Position numbers and translations under genes: made by a program
The notes under the pieces: generated by a model
What the model was told of the DNA's origin: nothing
Seen by the model: the letters and a program-made list of their open reading frames with translations, nothing else
The model's database searches: none
Shown here: piece by piece, positions 15,242 through 15,277 of the stretch
Layout: every line of letters starts with the position of its first letter
Position numbering within the stretch: position 1 is the first letter of the stretch
NCBI GenBank assembly: GCA_002685655.1
Contig: NYXM01000038.1
Coordinates: forward strand, 1-15,277
Origin: Planctomycetaceae bacterium
GTDB lineage: Bacteria > Planctomycetota > Planctomycetia > Pirellulales > Pirellulaceae
Direction: 5' to 3'
DNA length: 15,277 bases

Positions 15242-15277
15242 TAGGTGATCCTAACTCGTTGCACAGTAAGGCTGTCG

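Larger units (their letters stand above)
14801..15277. other. Intergenic region with hairpin repeats, no convincing gene
   Basis: The 477 bases after the operon contain no supported gene. A minus-strand open frame at 14915-15169 translates to a peptide ending IIPGRCPGLTC, which is repeat-derived, and shows no family motif. Hairpins are listed separately. A T-rich intrinsic terminator was not found between 14801 and 14900. Confidence 0.65.

Noticed and set aside
1..15277. CRISPR array, tRNA, rRNA, transposase, integrase or phage genes
   Set aside because: None was recognised; the repeats present are short inverted or two-copy repeats, not regularly spaced arrays.

Overview
The window looks like a chromosomal segment of a planctomycete, most likely of the Pirellula/Rhodopirellula type. 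The evidence is the gene repertoire: two secreted S1-type sulfatases, a Tat-exported Gfo/Idh/MocA oxidoreductase with a CQKPL motif, a DUF1501/DUF1800 pair, and a PVC-type beta-propeller/HEAT/cytochrome c protein. Moderate GC and hairpin-rich intergenic repeats fit the same group. The assignment rests on protein families, not on an rRNA or marker gene.

Layout. (1) 63-1850, + strand: a secreted arylsulfatase-type enzyme, clearly GC-richer than its neighbours. (2) 1904-6849, - strand: DUF1501 (5599-6849) is followed by DUF1800 (3743-5485) as a probable two-gene transcription unit. Then comes a 495-bp spacer packed with inverted and direct repeats, and then the Gfo/Idh/MocA oxidoreductase (1904-3247), which converges on the first sulfatase. 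(3) 6850-7392: a divergent intergenic region with a candidate promoter for DUF1501 and a strong nested hairpin ahead of the next operon. (4) 7393-14800, + strand: five genes with gaps of only 15-47 bp, in the order FSA/TalC-type transaldolase, sulfatase, NagB-like sugar isomerase/deaminase, PVC-type cytochrome c/HEAT protein, and a protein of the neutral-ceramidase fold. (5) 14801-15277: no convincing gene, but hairpin repeats of a kind scattered through planctomycete genomes.

How the genes may work together. The five-gene operon reads as a catabolic module for a sulfated, possibly amino-, sugar. An exported sulfatase would remove sulfate and the exported cytochrome c/propeller protein would oxidise something outside the cytoplasm. 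The NagB-like protein and the transaldolase, which lack signal peptides, would process the sugar inside the cell. The most interesting point is that both intracellular enzymes keep most of their catalytic residues but have lost residues that bind the sugar phosphate in their well-studied relatives. The NagB-like protein also has His in place of a catalytic Asp. The ceramidase-like protein keeps the metal-site motifs but not the catalytic serine. This suggests a pathway on substrates other than the usual 6-phosphates. That is inference from residues compared from memory, and the substrate is unknown.

No tRNA, rRNA, CRISPR array, transposase or phage gene was seen.
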